The position numbers and the translations under genes were made by a program. Shown here piece after piece: positions 20,597 to 28,610 of a stretch of DNA of 44,983 nt. The DNA lies in assembly GCF_001425405.1 (NCBI RefSeq), contig NZ_LMQP01000001.1, positions 901,085 to 946,067 of the forward strand, written 5' to 3'. The notes below the pieces were generated by a model that saw only the letters and a program-made list of their open reading frames with translations, was not told where the DNA came from and made no database searches. The stretch is from Sphingomonas sp. Leaf412 (GTDB lineage: Bacteria > Pseudomonadota > Alphaproteobacteria > Sphingomonadales > Sphingomonadaceae). How positions within the stretch are numbered: position 1 is the first letter of the stretch; each line of letters opens with the position of its first letter.

Positions 20597-21535
20597 CTAG
20601 GCGGTGAAGGACATCGGCAGGCCGGGGCGCGGCCACCGCGCCTTGTACAATCGTCCGGTGCTGGACGCGGTGATCCACGCGTCGCACATCGTGTCGCCGC
20701 CGAAGCAGATGTTGGTCGTCGCCAGATCGGGAACGGGCAGGTGCGTCGTGCCGCTGCCGTCCGCGGCGAAGATCGTGATGCCGCCGTTGATGAGCGTCGC
20801 GACGCAGATGTCGCCCTGCGCGTCCACCGCCAGGCTGTCGAGCAGCTGGTAACCCGGCAGGGGACCCATCACCTGCCCGGGGGTCCAGATCGTACCGGCC
20901 GCGCCGATCTGCCCGGGTGCCACCACGTCGTGGGCCCACAGCCGGCTGGTGATCGTCTCCGCGACGTACAGGCGGCGCTGGTCGGGGGACAGGCCGATGC
21001 CGTTGGGACTGTGCATCCCGTCCCGAACGGTGCGGATCGCGGAGCCGTCCGGCAGGGCGTAATGGATCGCGCCGACGTCGTGCGCGTGGTTCGCGGTGCG
21101 CCCCATGTCGGTGAACCACATCCCGCCGTGCGCGTCGAAGACGATGTCGTTGGGGCTGCTGAGCGCGCGCCCGTCGCTGTGGGTGTAGAGCGTGGCGACC
21201 GCCCCGGTGGCCAGGTCCACGCGCTGGATCGACCCGCCGGTGTAATCGGCCGCGGAACCGACCGGGATCGAGCCGCCATCGGGCGCGTCGACGAACGCCA
21301 TCCCGCCGTTGTTGCACACGTACAGCGCGCCGTCCGGGCCGATCGCCGCGCCGTTGGGGCCGCCGTCCACCTCCGCCACCGTCGTGCGCGTGCCATCCGG
21401 CGCGATGCGCGAGATGCGCTTGCTGCGGATCTCGACCAGCACGATCGATCCGTCGCGCATCCACACCGGTCCTTCCGGGAAGCCCAGTCCGTCGCAGACG
21501 AGGTCGAGGGCCAGCGTGCCCGTGCGATGTTCCAT
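20597..21535 (-). CDS. SMP-30/gluconolactonase-family lactonase
   Basis: A six-bladed beta-propeller hydrolase of 312 residues. The metal ligands expected in SMP-30 lactonases can be placed as Glu21 (GFPEGPVW), Asn129 (SSPND), Asn178 (HSPNG) and Asp233 (LDSLAVD), with the usual ~50-residue spacing. It should open a lactone or cyclic ester to the hydroxy acid. No signal peptide, so cytoplasmic. ATG at 21535 shares its first base with the SDR stop (TAATG), showing coupled translation. With a BVMO in the same cluster, a lactone substrate made by ring oxygen insertion is a reasonable inference. A few family members have other hydrolase roles. Confidence 0.85.
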   Translation of the reverse strand: MEHRTGTLALDLVCDGLGFPEGPVWMRDGSIVLVEIRSKRISRIAPDGTRTTVAEVDGGPNGAAIGPDGALYVCNNGGMAFVDAPDGGSIPVGSAADYTGGSIQRVDLATGAVATLYTHSDGRALSSPNDIVFDAHGGMWFTDMGRTANHAHDVGAIHYALPDGSAIRTVRDGMHSPNGIGLSPDQRRLYVAETITSRLWAHDVVAPGQIGAAGTIWTPGQVMGPLPGYQLLDSLAVDAQGDICVATLINGGITIFAADGSGTTHLPVPDLATTNICFGGDTMCDAWITASSTGRLYKARWPRPGLPMSFTA

Positions 21536-22434
21536 TACGGGTTCATCCAGGTGTCGCGGTCCATGCCCGCATTGCCGCGGGCGTGGCGCAGGATATGGTC
21601 GATGCGCGGGCCGATGTCGGTCGGGTCCTGCGACGCCGCGGTGACGGGGCCGTGCTGCCACCCCTCCGCCACGCCGAAGCCATAGCCCCATGCCTCGAAC
21701 ACGCGCCCGCTGACATGCGCCGATTCCGCGCTGGCCAGCCAGGTGACGAGCGCCGCGACCCAGTCGGGGCTGCGTTTCACGCGCTCCTCGTCGGTCCATT
21801 CCTTCAGGCCCTCGGTCATGCGCGTATTGGCGCGCGGCGCGATGGCGTTGACGGTCACGCCGATGCGCTGCAACTCGCGCGCCGCGACGATCGTGAATGC
21901 CGCGATCCCGCCCTTGGCCGCGGCGTAGTTCACCTGCCCGATATTGCCGAAGATCGCGGAATGCGACGTGGTGTTGATGATCCGCGCGTCGACCGCCTCG
22001 CCCGCCTTCGATTTCAGCCGCCAGTGGTTGGCGGCGAAATGGCTGGGCGCGAACGTGCCCTTCAGATGCACCTTGATGACCAGGTCCCAGTCGTCCTCGG
22101 TCATGTTGACCATCATCCGGTCGCGCAGGATGCCCGCGTTGTTCACCAAGATGTCGAGCCGCCCGAACCGGTCGACCGCGCCATCGACCATCGCCTGCGC
22201 CTGCGTCCAGTCGGACACGTCGGACGTGTCGACCACCGCCTCCCCGCCGGTCGAGAGGATCGCGTCGACCACGTCCTGCGCCGGGCTGGTGTCGCTGCCC
22301 GCGCCGTTGGCGGCGGAGCCCAGGTCGTTGACGACCACCTTGGCCCCATGTCGCGCCAGCATCGTGGCATAGGCGCGGCCGACCCCGCGCCCCGCCCCCG
22401 TGACCAGCGCCACGCGCCCGTCGCACAATCCCAT
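21535..22434 (-). CDS. SDR-family 3-hydroxyacyl-CoA/hydroxysteroid-type dehydrogenase
   Basis: A classical short-chain dehydrogenase of 299 residues. The nucleotide motif TGAGRGVG is at 12-19, NNAG at 98-101, catalytic Ser near 157, Tyr170 and Lys174 (YAAAK). The N-terminal region VVNDLG and the long C-terminal tail resemble the dehydrogenase unit of peroxisomal multifunctional enzyme 2 (HSD17B4), which oxidises (R)-3-hydroxyacyl-CoA. In the levulinate pathway the equivalent gene, LvaD, is a 4-oxoacyl-CoA reductase, so that role is also open. It follows the DUF6285 gene after 47 bp that hold a promoter and the best operator. Confidence 0.88.
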   Translation of the reverse strand: MGLCDGRVALVTGAGRGVGRAYATMLARHGAKVVVNDLGSAANGAGSDTSPAQDVVDAILSTGGEAVVDTSDVSDWTQAQAMVDGAVDRFGRLDILVNNAGILRDRMMVNMTEDDWDLVIKVHLKGTFAPSHFAANHWRLKSKAGEAVDARIINTTSHSAIFGNIGQVNYAAAKGGIAAFTIVAARELQRIGVTVNAIAPRANTRMTEGLKEWTDEERVKRSPDWVAALVTWLASAESAHVSGRVFEAWGYGFGVAEGWQHGPVTAASQDPTDIGPRIDHILRHARGNAGMDRDTWMNP

Positions 22435-22457
22435 CGCATCCTCCCGTTATCGCAGGC

Positions 22458-22485
22458 AGTGTATCGTACGCTACCGCACGATCAA
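22458..22485 (-). promoter_or_regulatory. Predicted SDR promoter with the best copy of the operator
   Basis: Minus strand: TTGATC (22485-22480), 16-nt spacer, TACACT (22463-22458). GTATCGTACGCTAC (22461-22474) lies in the spacer and overlaps the -10. It is a palindrome except at one symmetric position pair. It shares the exact 11-mer GTACGCTACCG with the site upstream of the SDR gene at 23942. Confidence 0.55.
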
Positions 22486-22850
22486 GAGGGTTCGTGCAGC
22501 CGGGGGAAACGCGGCTGGTCCACCGCCAGCTTGGCCAGCGTCGTGCGGCGCAGGAAATCCGCGACTCCCGGCGATCCGATATCCAGCGACCGGTCCGCAA
22601 GGCGACGCGCCAGGTCGACGTTCAGCGCGCGCAGGTCGTCGTCCGTGCCCAGGATCGCGCGCAGCGATGCGACCTCCGCCGCATCGTCCGCCGGCGCCGC
22701 GCGGATCTCCCGCGCGGCGATCGCGACGAGGCTGGCCGCGATCCGCGCCTGATACGCGAGCGCGCCGTCCAGCTCCGGCACGATCGCGGTACGCAACAGG
22801 TCGCCGACGATGTCGAGCAAAGCGGCGGCGTCCGGCGGATCGTGCATCAT
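22482..22850 (-). CDS. DUF6285 protein, LvaB-like partner of the kinase
   Basis: A 122-residue helical protein with no membrane segment or signal. Its pattern (LLDIVGDLLRTAIVPEL near the start, YQARIAASLVAIAAREI, then NVDLARRLADRS) matches my memory of the DUF6285 family. That family sits directly behind APH-fold kinases and includes, as I recall, LvaB of levulinate catabolism, required with LvaA for phosphorylating 4-hydroxyacyl-CoA. ATG at 22850 overlaps the kinase stop in ATGA; a second ATG is at 22847. It has no catalytic motif of its own that I can see. I infer a subunit or activator of the adjoining kinase. Confidence 0.72.
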   Translation of the reverse strand: MMHDPPDAAALLDIVGDLLRTAIVPELDGALAYQARIAASLVAIAAREIRAAPADDAAEVASLRAILGTDDDLRALNVDLARRLADRSLDIGSPGVADFLRRTTLAKLAVDQPRFPRLHEPS

Positions 22851-23812
22851 GCGCCTTCCGTCATGGCGTGGAGCAGGTCCAGTTCCGCCTCCGACGCGCG
22901 GCGTCCGACCGCGGCGCGCTCGATCGATCGGTCGCCGTTCAGGAACGCCTCCGCCATCGCCATGCACGTCAGCCCCCAGCGAAGGATGCCGCGCACCTCC
23001 CAGAATCTCAGCCGCGCCGGATCGACCGCGCGTCCATAGCCCGCGAGCAACCGCTCCCGCGTCCCGAACCCGCCGACGGGCAGGTCCGGCCGCCCGAAAC
23101 GCCAGCTGGGCATGCACAGCCAGCCGAGGTCGTCCACCGGGTCGCCGAGGTGACAGGCTTCCCAGTCGAGCACCGCGACGAGGCGGTCGGGTTCGAGCAG
23201 GAAATTGCCGTTGCGAAAGTCGCCATGGACCAGCTGCGGCACGGTGGCCGGGGGACAGCGGTCGCGCAGCCATGCCAGCGCGGCCTCGAACACGGGGCGC
23301 GGCTCGCCGAACGACCGCAACTGCCCCTCCAGCTGGTCGAGCGACCGGGCGGGCGACCTGACCGGGAGCGGGGGGAGGGAGGCGGGCGGGGTCGCGTGGA
23401 TCGCCGACAGGATCGCGCCGCACCGGTGCGCCAGTCCGTCGCGGATCCCCGCGAAGCGCGGGTCGGCGACGATGCGCTTGCCCAGCGCCTCGCCCGGCAT
23501 CCGCACGGAAACGAACCCGCGGCCGAGGCCGTCGTCGGGCGTCAGGACGGCGGCGACCGGCGCCACCGGCACGCCCTGCGCCGCGACGGCCCCGATCACC
23601 GCCGCCTCCGTCTCCGGCGCGATCGTCCCCATCTTGTCGAACATCGCTCCCCCCGGGGCGCGCCGCAGGACGTAGCCGCGGTCGCCGACGTCGAACGACC
23701 ACAATTGCTGGCTCGCCCCGCCGGTCAGCCGCCGCAGATGCGCGATCGGCCCGCCCAGCACGCGCCGGGCGAAGGCGTCCAGTCCGGTTTCGAATGCGCG
23801 ATCATGCTCCAC
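22847..23812 (-). CDS. APH-fold phosphotransferase, LvaA-like hydroxyacyl-CoA kinase candidate
   Basis: A 321-residue kinase of the aminoglycoside-phosphotransferase fold. The nucleotide loop GGASQ is at 31-35, the Brenner motif HGDFRNGN at 196-203 (Asp197) and the metal site LDWE at 215-218 (Asp216). In catabolic clusters such proteins phosphorylate a hydroxyacyl-CoA (LvaA; the N-terminal domain of ACAD10/11), not antibiotics. Its immediate DUF6285 partner supports that role. The start is uncertain: GTG at 23812 gives a family-like N-terminus and lies 7 nt after a predicted -10. ATG at 23890 would add 26 residues, but its first stretch covers promoter-like, AT-rich DNA. Confidence 0.82.
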   Translation of the reverse strand: MEHDRAFETGLDAFARRVLGGPIAHLRRLTGGASQQLWSFDVGDRGYVLRRAPGGAMFDKMGTIAPETEAAVIGAVAAQGVPVAPVAAVLTPDDGLGRGFVSVRMPGEALGKRIVADPRFAGIRDGLAHRCGAILSAIHATPPASLPPLPVRSPARSLDQLEGQLRSFGEPRPVFEAALAWLRDRCPPATVPQLVHGDFRNGNFLLEPDRLVAVLDWEACHLGDPVDDLGWLCMPSWRFGRPDLPVGGFGTRERLLAGYGRAVDPARLRFWEVRGILRWGLTCMAMAEAFLNGDRSIERAAVGRRASEAELDLLHAMTEGA

Positions 23813-23818
23813 GCGCGC

Positions 23819-23847
23819 ATCAAACCGGTAAGCTTCATTATCGTCAA
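23819..23847 (-). promoter_or_regulatory. Predicted promoter of the APH kinase gene
   Basis: Minus strand: TTGACG (23847-23842), 17-nt spacer, TTTGAT (23824-23819). The start point would fall at or very near the GTG at 23812, implying a leaderless message. GCGAACGATA of the recurrent motif lies just upstream (23854-23863, minus strand). Confidence 0.4.
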
Positions 23848-23865
23848 TATTATTATCGTTCGCCC

Positions 23866-23908
23866 TTGACCCCGACCCGCGATGATCCATAAGCGGATGG
23901 TACGCTAC
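23866..23908 (+). promoter_or_regulatory. Predicted promoter and operator of the 23942-32025 operon
   Basis: TTGACC (23866-23871), 16-nt spacer, CATAAG (23888-23893), followed at once by GGATGGTACGCTAC (23895-23908), which matches 12 of 14 positions of the palindrome. The operator would cover the transcription start. Confidence 0.5.
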
Positions 23909-23941
23909 CGTCCTAAACGGGACGCGGGCCGGGAGATGGGA

Positions 23942-24862
23942 ATGGCGGGACTGCTCGAAGGCAAGGTGGTGATCGTGACCGGCGGCGGCCGCGGCGTCGG
24001 ACGCGGCATCGCGCTGGAGGCGGCGCGCGCCGGCGCCGCGGTGGTGGTGAACGACCTCGGCGTCTCCCCCACCGGCGACGCTTCGTCCGAAACGCCCGCG
24101 GAGGAAGTCGCGCGCGAGATCACCGCCGCGGGCGGTCGCGCGGTCGCCAGTACCGATACCGTCGCGACCTATGACGGCGCGCTGAAGATCGTCGCCTGCG
24201 CGATGGACAGCTTCGGCCGCGTCGACGGCGTCGTGAACAATGCGGGTATCCTGCGCGACGCGATCTTCCATAAAATGGACCCGGACGACTTCGACCTCGT
24301 CGTCGACGTCAACCTGAAGGGGCCGTTCTACGTCAGCCGCGCCGCCGCGCCGCAGATGAAGGCGCAGGGGTCGGGCGCGTTCGTCCACATGACGTCGTCG
24401 TCGGCGCTGATCGGCAACCTCGGGCAGGCCAATTACATGGCGGCGAAGATGGGCGTCGTCGGCCTGTCGACCGCGATCAGCCTGGACATGGAGCGCGCGG
24501 GCGTCGTGTCCAACTGCATCGCCCCCTTCGCCTGGACGCGCATGGTGGGCACGATCCCCACCGACACGCCGGAACAGCGGAAACGCGTCGAAGGACTGAA
24601 GACGATGGTCCCCGAACGCATCGCGCCGCTCGCGGTCGCGCTGATGAGCGATGCCGCGCGCGCGGCGAAGGTGAACGGCCAGATCTTCGGCGTGCGCAAC
24701 AACGAGATCTATTTCTTCAGCAAGACGCGGCCGGTGCAGATCATGCACACCGCCGACGGCTGGACCCCCCAGGGCGTGCTCGATCGCGCGATCCCCGCCT
24801 TCGCCCCCGCCTTCCTGCCCCCGACCCGCTCGGGACAGGTGTTCAGCTGGGATCCGGTGTGA
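23942..24862 (+). CDS. SDR-family dehydrogenase (MFE-2/HSD17B4-like)
   Basis: A 306-residue short-chain dehydrogenase. TGGGRGVG is at 13-20, NNAG at 99-102, the catalytic Ser in 152-154, Tyr165 and Lys169 (YMAAK). Like the SDR at 21535-22434 it has the VVNDLG segment and a long C-terminal tail, and the two are paralogues. It should oxidise a 3-hydroxyacyl-CoA to the 3-keto ester that the following thiolase complex cleaves. ATG at 23942 has GGGAG at good spacing; ATG at 23936 has none. The stop overlaps the next start (TGATG). It opens the long rightward operon. Confidence 0.88.
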   Translation: MAGLLEGKVVIVTGGGRGVGRGIALEAARAGAAVVVNDLGVSPTGDASSETPAEEVAREITAAGGRAVASTDTVATYDGALKIVACAMDSFGRVDGVVNNAGILRDAIFHKMDPDDFDLVVDVNLKGPFYVSRAAAPQMKAQGSGAFVHMTSSSALIGNLGQANYMAAKMGVVGLSTAISLDMERAGVVSNCIAPFAWTRMVGTIPTDTPEQRKRVEGLKTMVPERIAPLAVALMSDAARAAKVNGQIFGVRNNEIYFFSKTRPVQIMHTADGWTPQGVLDRAIPAFAPAFLPPTRSGQVFSWDPV

Positions 24863-26322
24863 TGGCCTATGGCATCACCGGCATCGGCGCCTATGTCCCG
24901 CGCCTGCGCCTGGAACGCGCCGCGATCGCGGACGCGCACGCGTGGATGAGCCCGTCGCTGCGCGCGGGCGGCAAGGGCACGCGCGCCTTCTGCTCCTGGG
25001 ACGAGGACAGCGTGACGATGGCGGTGGAAGCCGCGCGCGACTGCCTGACCGGGCAGGATCGCGACGCGATCCGCAGCGTCCGGCTGGCGTCGACCACCTT
25101 CCCCTACGCCGATCTGTCGAACGCGGTCATCGTCGCCTCCGCGCTGGGGCTGGGCCATGACGTCGCGGTGTCGAACGCCGCGGGATCGCAGCGCGCCGGG
25201 ACGACGGCGCTGTTGCAGGCGCTGGAGGGCGGGGAGCCCGCACTGGTGATCGCGAGCGAGAAGCCCGCGGCCCTGCCGGCCAGCGTCGCCGAACTGTCGA
25301 CCGGCGCGGGTGCGGGCGCGGTGACGCTGGGCCACGCGGGCGTCGTCGCCACGTTGCTCGGATCGGCGACGCGTGCGGTGCATTTCGTCGACCGCTTCCG
25401 CGCCGCCGACGCCCCCGACGATTATGCGTGGGAAGAACGCTGGATCCGCGACGAGGGCTATTCGAAGATCGTGCCGGAAGCGGTCGGCGCGGCGCTGGCG
25501 GCGGCGGGCCTCACCGGCGCGGATGTCGCGCATCTGATCCTGCCGTCGCCGATCCGCGGCATCGCCGCGACGATCGCCAGGCAGACCGGTATCGCGGGCC
25601 GGATCGCGGGCGCGTTCGAGGGTGCGGTCGGCTATTGCGGCGTCGCGCACGGGTTCCTCCTGCTGGCCGAGGTGCTCGAAGCGGCGCAGCCGGGCGAGCG
25701 GATCGTGATGATCGGCTTCGGCCAGGGCGTCGACGTGCTGGTGCTGGAGGCGACCGCCCTCGTCGCGCAGGCGAGGCGGGGCCGGGGCCTGTCGGGCGCG
25801 GTCCGCGACGCGTTGGTGACGCGCGATTATCTGCGCATGCTCAGCTTCTACGATCGCATCAGGCTCGACTGGGGCATGCGCGGGGAAAAGAGCGGGAAGG
25901 CGGCGCTGACCGAACACCATCGCGTCGCCGCCCAGATCGACACCTTTACCGGCGGCAAATGCGGCGCGTGCGGGACGGTGCAATTCCCCGTCCTGGCCTA
26001 TTGCGTGAACCCCGAATGCCGCGCCCCCGCGGCGCAGTTCGCGCCCGCGCCGCTGGCGGACGAGTCCGCGCGCATCTTCACGATCACGTCGGACTGGCTG
26101 TCCTACCACCCCGCACCCCCGCTGGCGGTGGGGTTCGTGCAGTTCGACATCGGCGCGCGATTGCTGATGGAGGTGGTCGACGCCACGCCCGAACAGATCG
26201 TCGAGGGGCAGCCGCTGCGCATGGTCTATCGCATCAAGGAGCGTGACAGGCTGCGCGGCTTCAACCGCTATTTCTGGAAGGCGACGCCGGTCGCCGCCGC
26301 GACGGAGAACGACAATGGCTAG
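24862..26322 (+). CDS. Degenerate HMG-CoA-synthase-like domain fused to DUF35 OB-fold/zinc ribbon
   Basis: A 486-residue two-domain protein. Residues 1-320 follow the HMG-CoA synthase/KAS III layout, but the nucleophile position holds Gln110 (SQRAGTTAL instead of the ACKAGTAAL pattern of archaeal HMG-CoA synthase). The acid/base Glu position reads STTFPYA, and the FHxP histidine is replaced in LPSP. Residues ~355-486 are a DUF35 unit with a zinc ribbon (Cys367, Cys370, Cys381, Cys386) and an OB fold. It overlaps the thiolase gene by 8 bp. PhlA, PhlB and PhlC, and the archaeal thiolase/HMGCS/DUF35 complex, show the same three parts. I infer a structural and CoA-channelling partner of the thiolase. 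Confidence 0.82.
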   Translation: MAYGITGIGAYVPRLRLERAAIADAHAWMSPSLRAGGKGTRAFCSWDEDSVTMAVEAARDCLTGQDRDAIRSVRLASTTFPYADLSNAVIVASALGLGHDVAVSNAAGSQRAGTTALLQALEGGEPALVIASEKPAALPASVAELSTGAGAGAVTLGHAGVVATLLGSATRAVHFVDRFRAADAPDDYAWEERWIRDEGYSKIVPEAVGAALAAAGLTGADVAHLILPSPIRGIAATIARQTGIAGRIAGAFEGAVGYCGVAHGFLLLAEVLEAAQPGERIVMIGFGQGVDVLVLEATALVAQARRGRGLSGAVRDALVTRDYLRMLSFYDRIRLDWGMRGEKSGKAALTEHHRVAAQIDTFTGGKCGACGTVQFPVLAYCVNPECRAPAAQFAPAPLADESARIFTITSDWLSYHPAPPLAVGFVQFDIGARLLMEVVDATPEQIVEGQPLRMVYRIKERDRLRGFNRYFWKATPVAAATENDNG

Positions 26323-27511
26323 CGGCATCCGCGACAAGGTCGCGATCCTCGGCATGGGCTGCTCGAAATTCGGCGAACGCTGGGACGCGGGCACGCACGA
26401 TCTGCTGGCGGAGGCGTTCGACGAGGCGTTGCTGGACGCCGGCATCGACCGCAGCGAGATCGAGGCGGCGTGGTACGGCTCCGCGCTCGACAACGTCAAC
26501 GTCGGCAATTCCGCCATTCCCGCCTCGGTCGCGCTCCGTCTCGACGGCATCCCGGTCACGCGGCTGGAGAATATGTGCGCGACCGGCACCGAAACGCTGC
26601 GCGGCGCGGCCTATGCGGTGGCGTCGGGCGCGTGCGACATCGCGCTGGCGATCGGGGCGGAGAAGCTGAAGGATACCGGCTACGGCGGGTTGCCCAGCCC
26701 GTACAAGGGCACGTTCAACGACCTGTGGCTGCCCTTGGGATCCGCGCCCGCGGGCTTCGCGCAGCTCGCCGGCGGTTACCGCGCGAAACATGGCATTTCG
26801 AAGGAGGACCTGAAGAAGGCGATCGGCCACGTTTCGTGGAAGAGTCACCAAAACGGGCAATATTCGCCCAAGGCGCACCTGCGCAAACCCGTGTCGATGG
26901 ACACGATCCTGAACGCGCCGATGATCGCGGAGCCGCTGGGGCTGTTCGACTGCTGCGGCGTGTCCGACGGCGCGGCGGCGGCGATCGTCACCACGCCCGA
27001 CATCGCGCGCGCGCTGGGGAAGAAGGATATCGTCACGATCAAGGCGATCCAGCTGTCGATCAGCTCGGGGCGGGAATCGACCATGTCCGACTGGGACGGC
27101 AGCCATGTCCGCAACACCCGCAACGCTGCGAAGCGCGCCTATGCCGAGGCCGGTATCGCCGATCCGCGCCGCGACCTGTCGATGATCGAGGTGCACGACT
27201 GTTTCTCGATCACCGAATTCGTGACGATGGAGGACCTCGGCATCTCGCCGGAGGGCGGCGCGGCGAAGGACGTGCTCGACGGCTTCTACGATCGCGACGG
27301 GCAGGTGCCGTGCCAGATCGACGGCGGGCTGAAATGCTTCGGCCATCCGATCGGCGCGTCGGGACTGCGCATGGCGTACGAGACGTACAACCAGTTGCTC
27401 GGCCGCGCGGGCGAACGGCAGCGCGGCGACGTGAACCTGGGGCTGACGCACAACCTGGGCGGCGTGCCGTATCAGGGGATCGCCGCGATCTCGATCCTCG
27501 GGCGGCTGTGA
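26315..27511 (+). CDS. SCP2-type thiolase
   Basis: A 398-residue thiolase of the SCP-x/lipid-transfer type. Nucleophile Cys88 is in ENMCATGTE. HDCFSITE and the C-terminal KCFGHPIGASG supply the histidines and the second Cys, so it appears catalytically complete, unlike aldolase-type Ltp relatives lacking the Cys. It should cleave a 3-ketoacyl-CoA (or acylate, as PhlC does) together with the preceding DUF35 fusion, with which it overlaps by 8 bp. Its stop overlaps the kinase start in GTGA. BbsAB of toluene catabolism is another thiolase plus DUF35 pair that works on unusual keto esters. Confidence 0.9.
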   Translation: MASGIRDKVAILGMGCSKFGERWDAGTHDLLAEAFDEALLDAGIDRSEIEAAWYGSALDNVNVGNSAIPASVALRLDGIPVTRLENMCATGTETLRGAAYAVASGACDIALAIGAEKLKDTGYGGLPSPYKGTFNDLWLPLGSAPAGFAQLAGGYRAKHGISKEDLKKAIGHVSWKSHQNGQYSPKAHLRKPVSMDTILNAPMIAEPLGLFDCCGVSDGAAAAIVTTPDIARALGKKDIVTIKAIQLSISSGRESTMSDWDGSHVRNTRNAAKRAYAEAGIADPRRDLSMIEVHDCFSITEFVTMEDLGISPEGGAAKDVLDGFYDRDGQVPCQIDGGLKCFGHPIGASGLRMAYETYNQLLGRAGERQRGDVNLGLTHNLGGVPYQGIAAISILGRL

Positions 27512-28551
27512 CCGATACGCTCGACCGAATCGGCGACGTGTGGGAAGGGCATGCGGTGGATGTCGCCGCGCTCGACCGCTATTGCCGCGCGCACCTGGAC
27601 GGCTTCGCAGGGCCGCTCACGGTCGCGCAATTCCACGGCGGCGCGTCCAATCCTACCTTCCTGCTGACCGACACCGCAACGACCACGCGCTACGTCCTGC
27701 GCAAGCAGCCGCCGGGCGCCTTGCTGTCCAGCGCGCATGCGGTCGATCGCGAATATCGCGTCATGCGCGCGCTGGGACCGACCGACGTGCCGGTGCCCGC
27801 GATGCTGGCGTGGTGCGGCGAGGCGGGCGTGATCGGCACGCCCTTCTACATCATGCCGTTCGTCGCGGGCCGCATCTACAAGGACAATCACCTCGCCGAC
27901 ATGACCCCGCCCGACCGTCGCGCGGCGTACCGTCAGTTCGCGCAGGTGCTGGCCCGGATCCACGCGGTCGATCCGGCCGCCGTCGGTCTGGCGGACTTCG
28001 GGCGCGCGGGCGGTTTCTACACGCGGCAGGTCGCGCGCTGGACGCGCCAGTATCGCGCGGCGGCGACGGAGGTGATCCCGGCGATGGACCGGCTGATCGA
28101 TCGCCTGCCCGCGCGCATCCCGGCGACCGGGCGCAGCACGATCGTCCATGGCGACTACCGGCAGGAGAACCTGATGTTCGCCCCCGCCGCGCCGCATATC
28201 GTGGCGGTATTGGACTGGGAATTGTCGACGATCGGCGACCCGCTGTCGGACCTCGCCTTCTTCTGCCTGTTCCACCACGCGCATTTCACGACCTGGGGCA
28301 GCGCGGCGACGATCGACTACGACGCGACCGGCATCCCGCGCGAGGCCGAGTTCGTCGCGGATTATTGCGCCGCCGCCGGCCTCGACGCGATCGACGACTG
28401 GGCGTTCCACCTGGGCTTCGCCGCATTCCGGCTGGCGTCGATCGCGCAGGGTGTCCACAAACGCGTCCAGACCGGCGCGGCGCGGGACCGCGAGGGGGCG
28501 AACAGCGCGCGCGACTGGGCCGATCTGGCGGTGCGGCTGCTGGACGGGTAA
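27508..28551 (+). CDS. APH-fold phosphotransferase, ACAD10/11-kinase-like (second)
   Basis: A 347-residue kinase-fold protein. The N-terminal FHGGASNPTFLL loop is at 42-53, VLRKQPPG holds the ATP-binding Lys, HGDYRQEN is at 214-221 (Asp216) and LDWE at 235-238 (Asp236), followed by TIGDPLSDLA. This pattern is that of the kinase domain in human ACAD10/11 and its stand-alone bacterial relatives. It lacks an adjacent DUF6285 gene, unlike the first kinase. The start is GTG at 27508, overlapping the thiolase stop. A second promoter follows it. Phosphorylation of a hydroxyacyl-CoA is likely. Which hydroxyl (3-, 4- or 5-) is not readable. Confidence 0.85.
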   Translation: MTDTLDRIGDVWEGHAVDVAALDRYCRAHLDGFAGPLTVAQFHGGASNPTFLLTDTATTTRYVLRKQPPGALLSSAHAVDREYRVMRALGPTDVPVPAMLAWCGEAGVIGTPFYIMPFVAGRIYKDNHLADMTPPDRRAAYRQFAQVLARIHAVDPAAVGLADFGRAGGFYTRQVARWTRQYRAAATEVIPAMDRLIDRLPARIPATGRSTIVHGDYRQENLMFAPAAPHIVAVLDWELSTIGDPLSDLAFFCLFHHAHFTTWGSAATIDYDATGIPREAEFVADYCAAAGLDAIDDWAFHLGFAAFRLASIAQGVHKRVQTGAARDREGANSARDWADLAVRLLDG

Positions 28552-28559
28552 AAAGAAAG

Positions 28560-28589
28560 CTTGCGAACGATACGCTGGCGTTGTTCTAT
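28560..28589 (+). promoter_or_regulatory. Predicted internal promoter with operator, isomerase-ligase-ADH genes
   Basis: TTGCGA (28561-28566), 17-nt spacer, TTCTAT (28584-28589). The operator-like CTTGCGAACGATAC (28560-28573, 11 of 14 matches) covers the -35. It lies in the 59-bp gap after the second kinase gene. Confidence 0.5.
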
Positions 28590-28610
28590 GCGCGGCGACG
28601 GGAGAGGAAC

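Noticed and set aside
22847..23890. Aminoglycoside resistance role for the APH-fold kinase
   Set aside because: The fold is shared, but the DUF6285 partner and the acyl-CoA gene neighbours point to hydroxyacyl-CoA phosphorylation.
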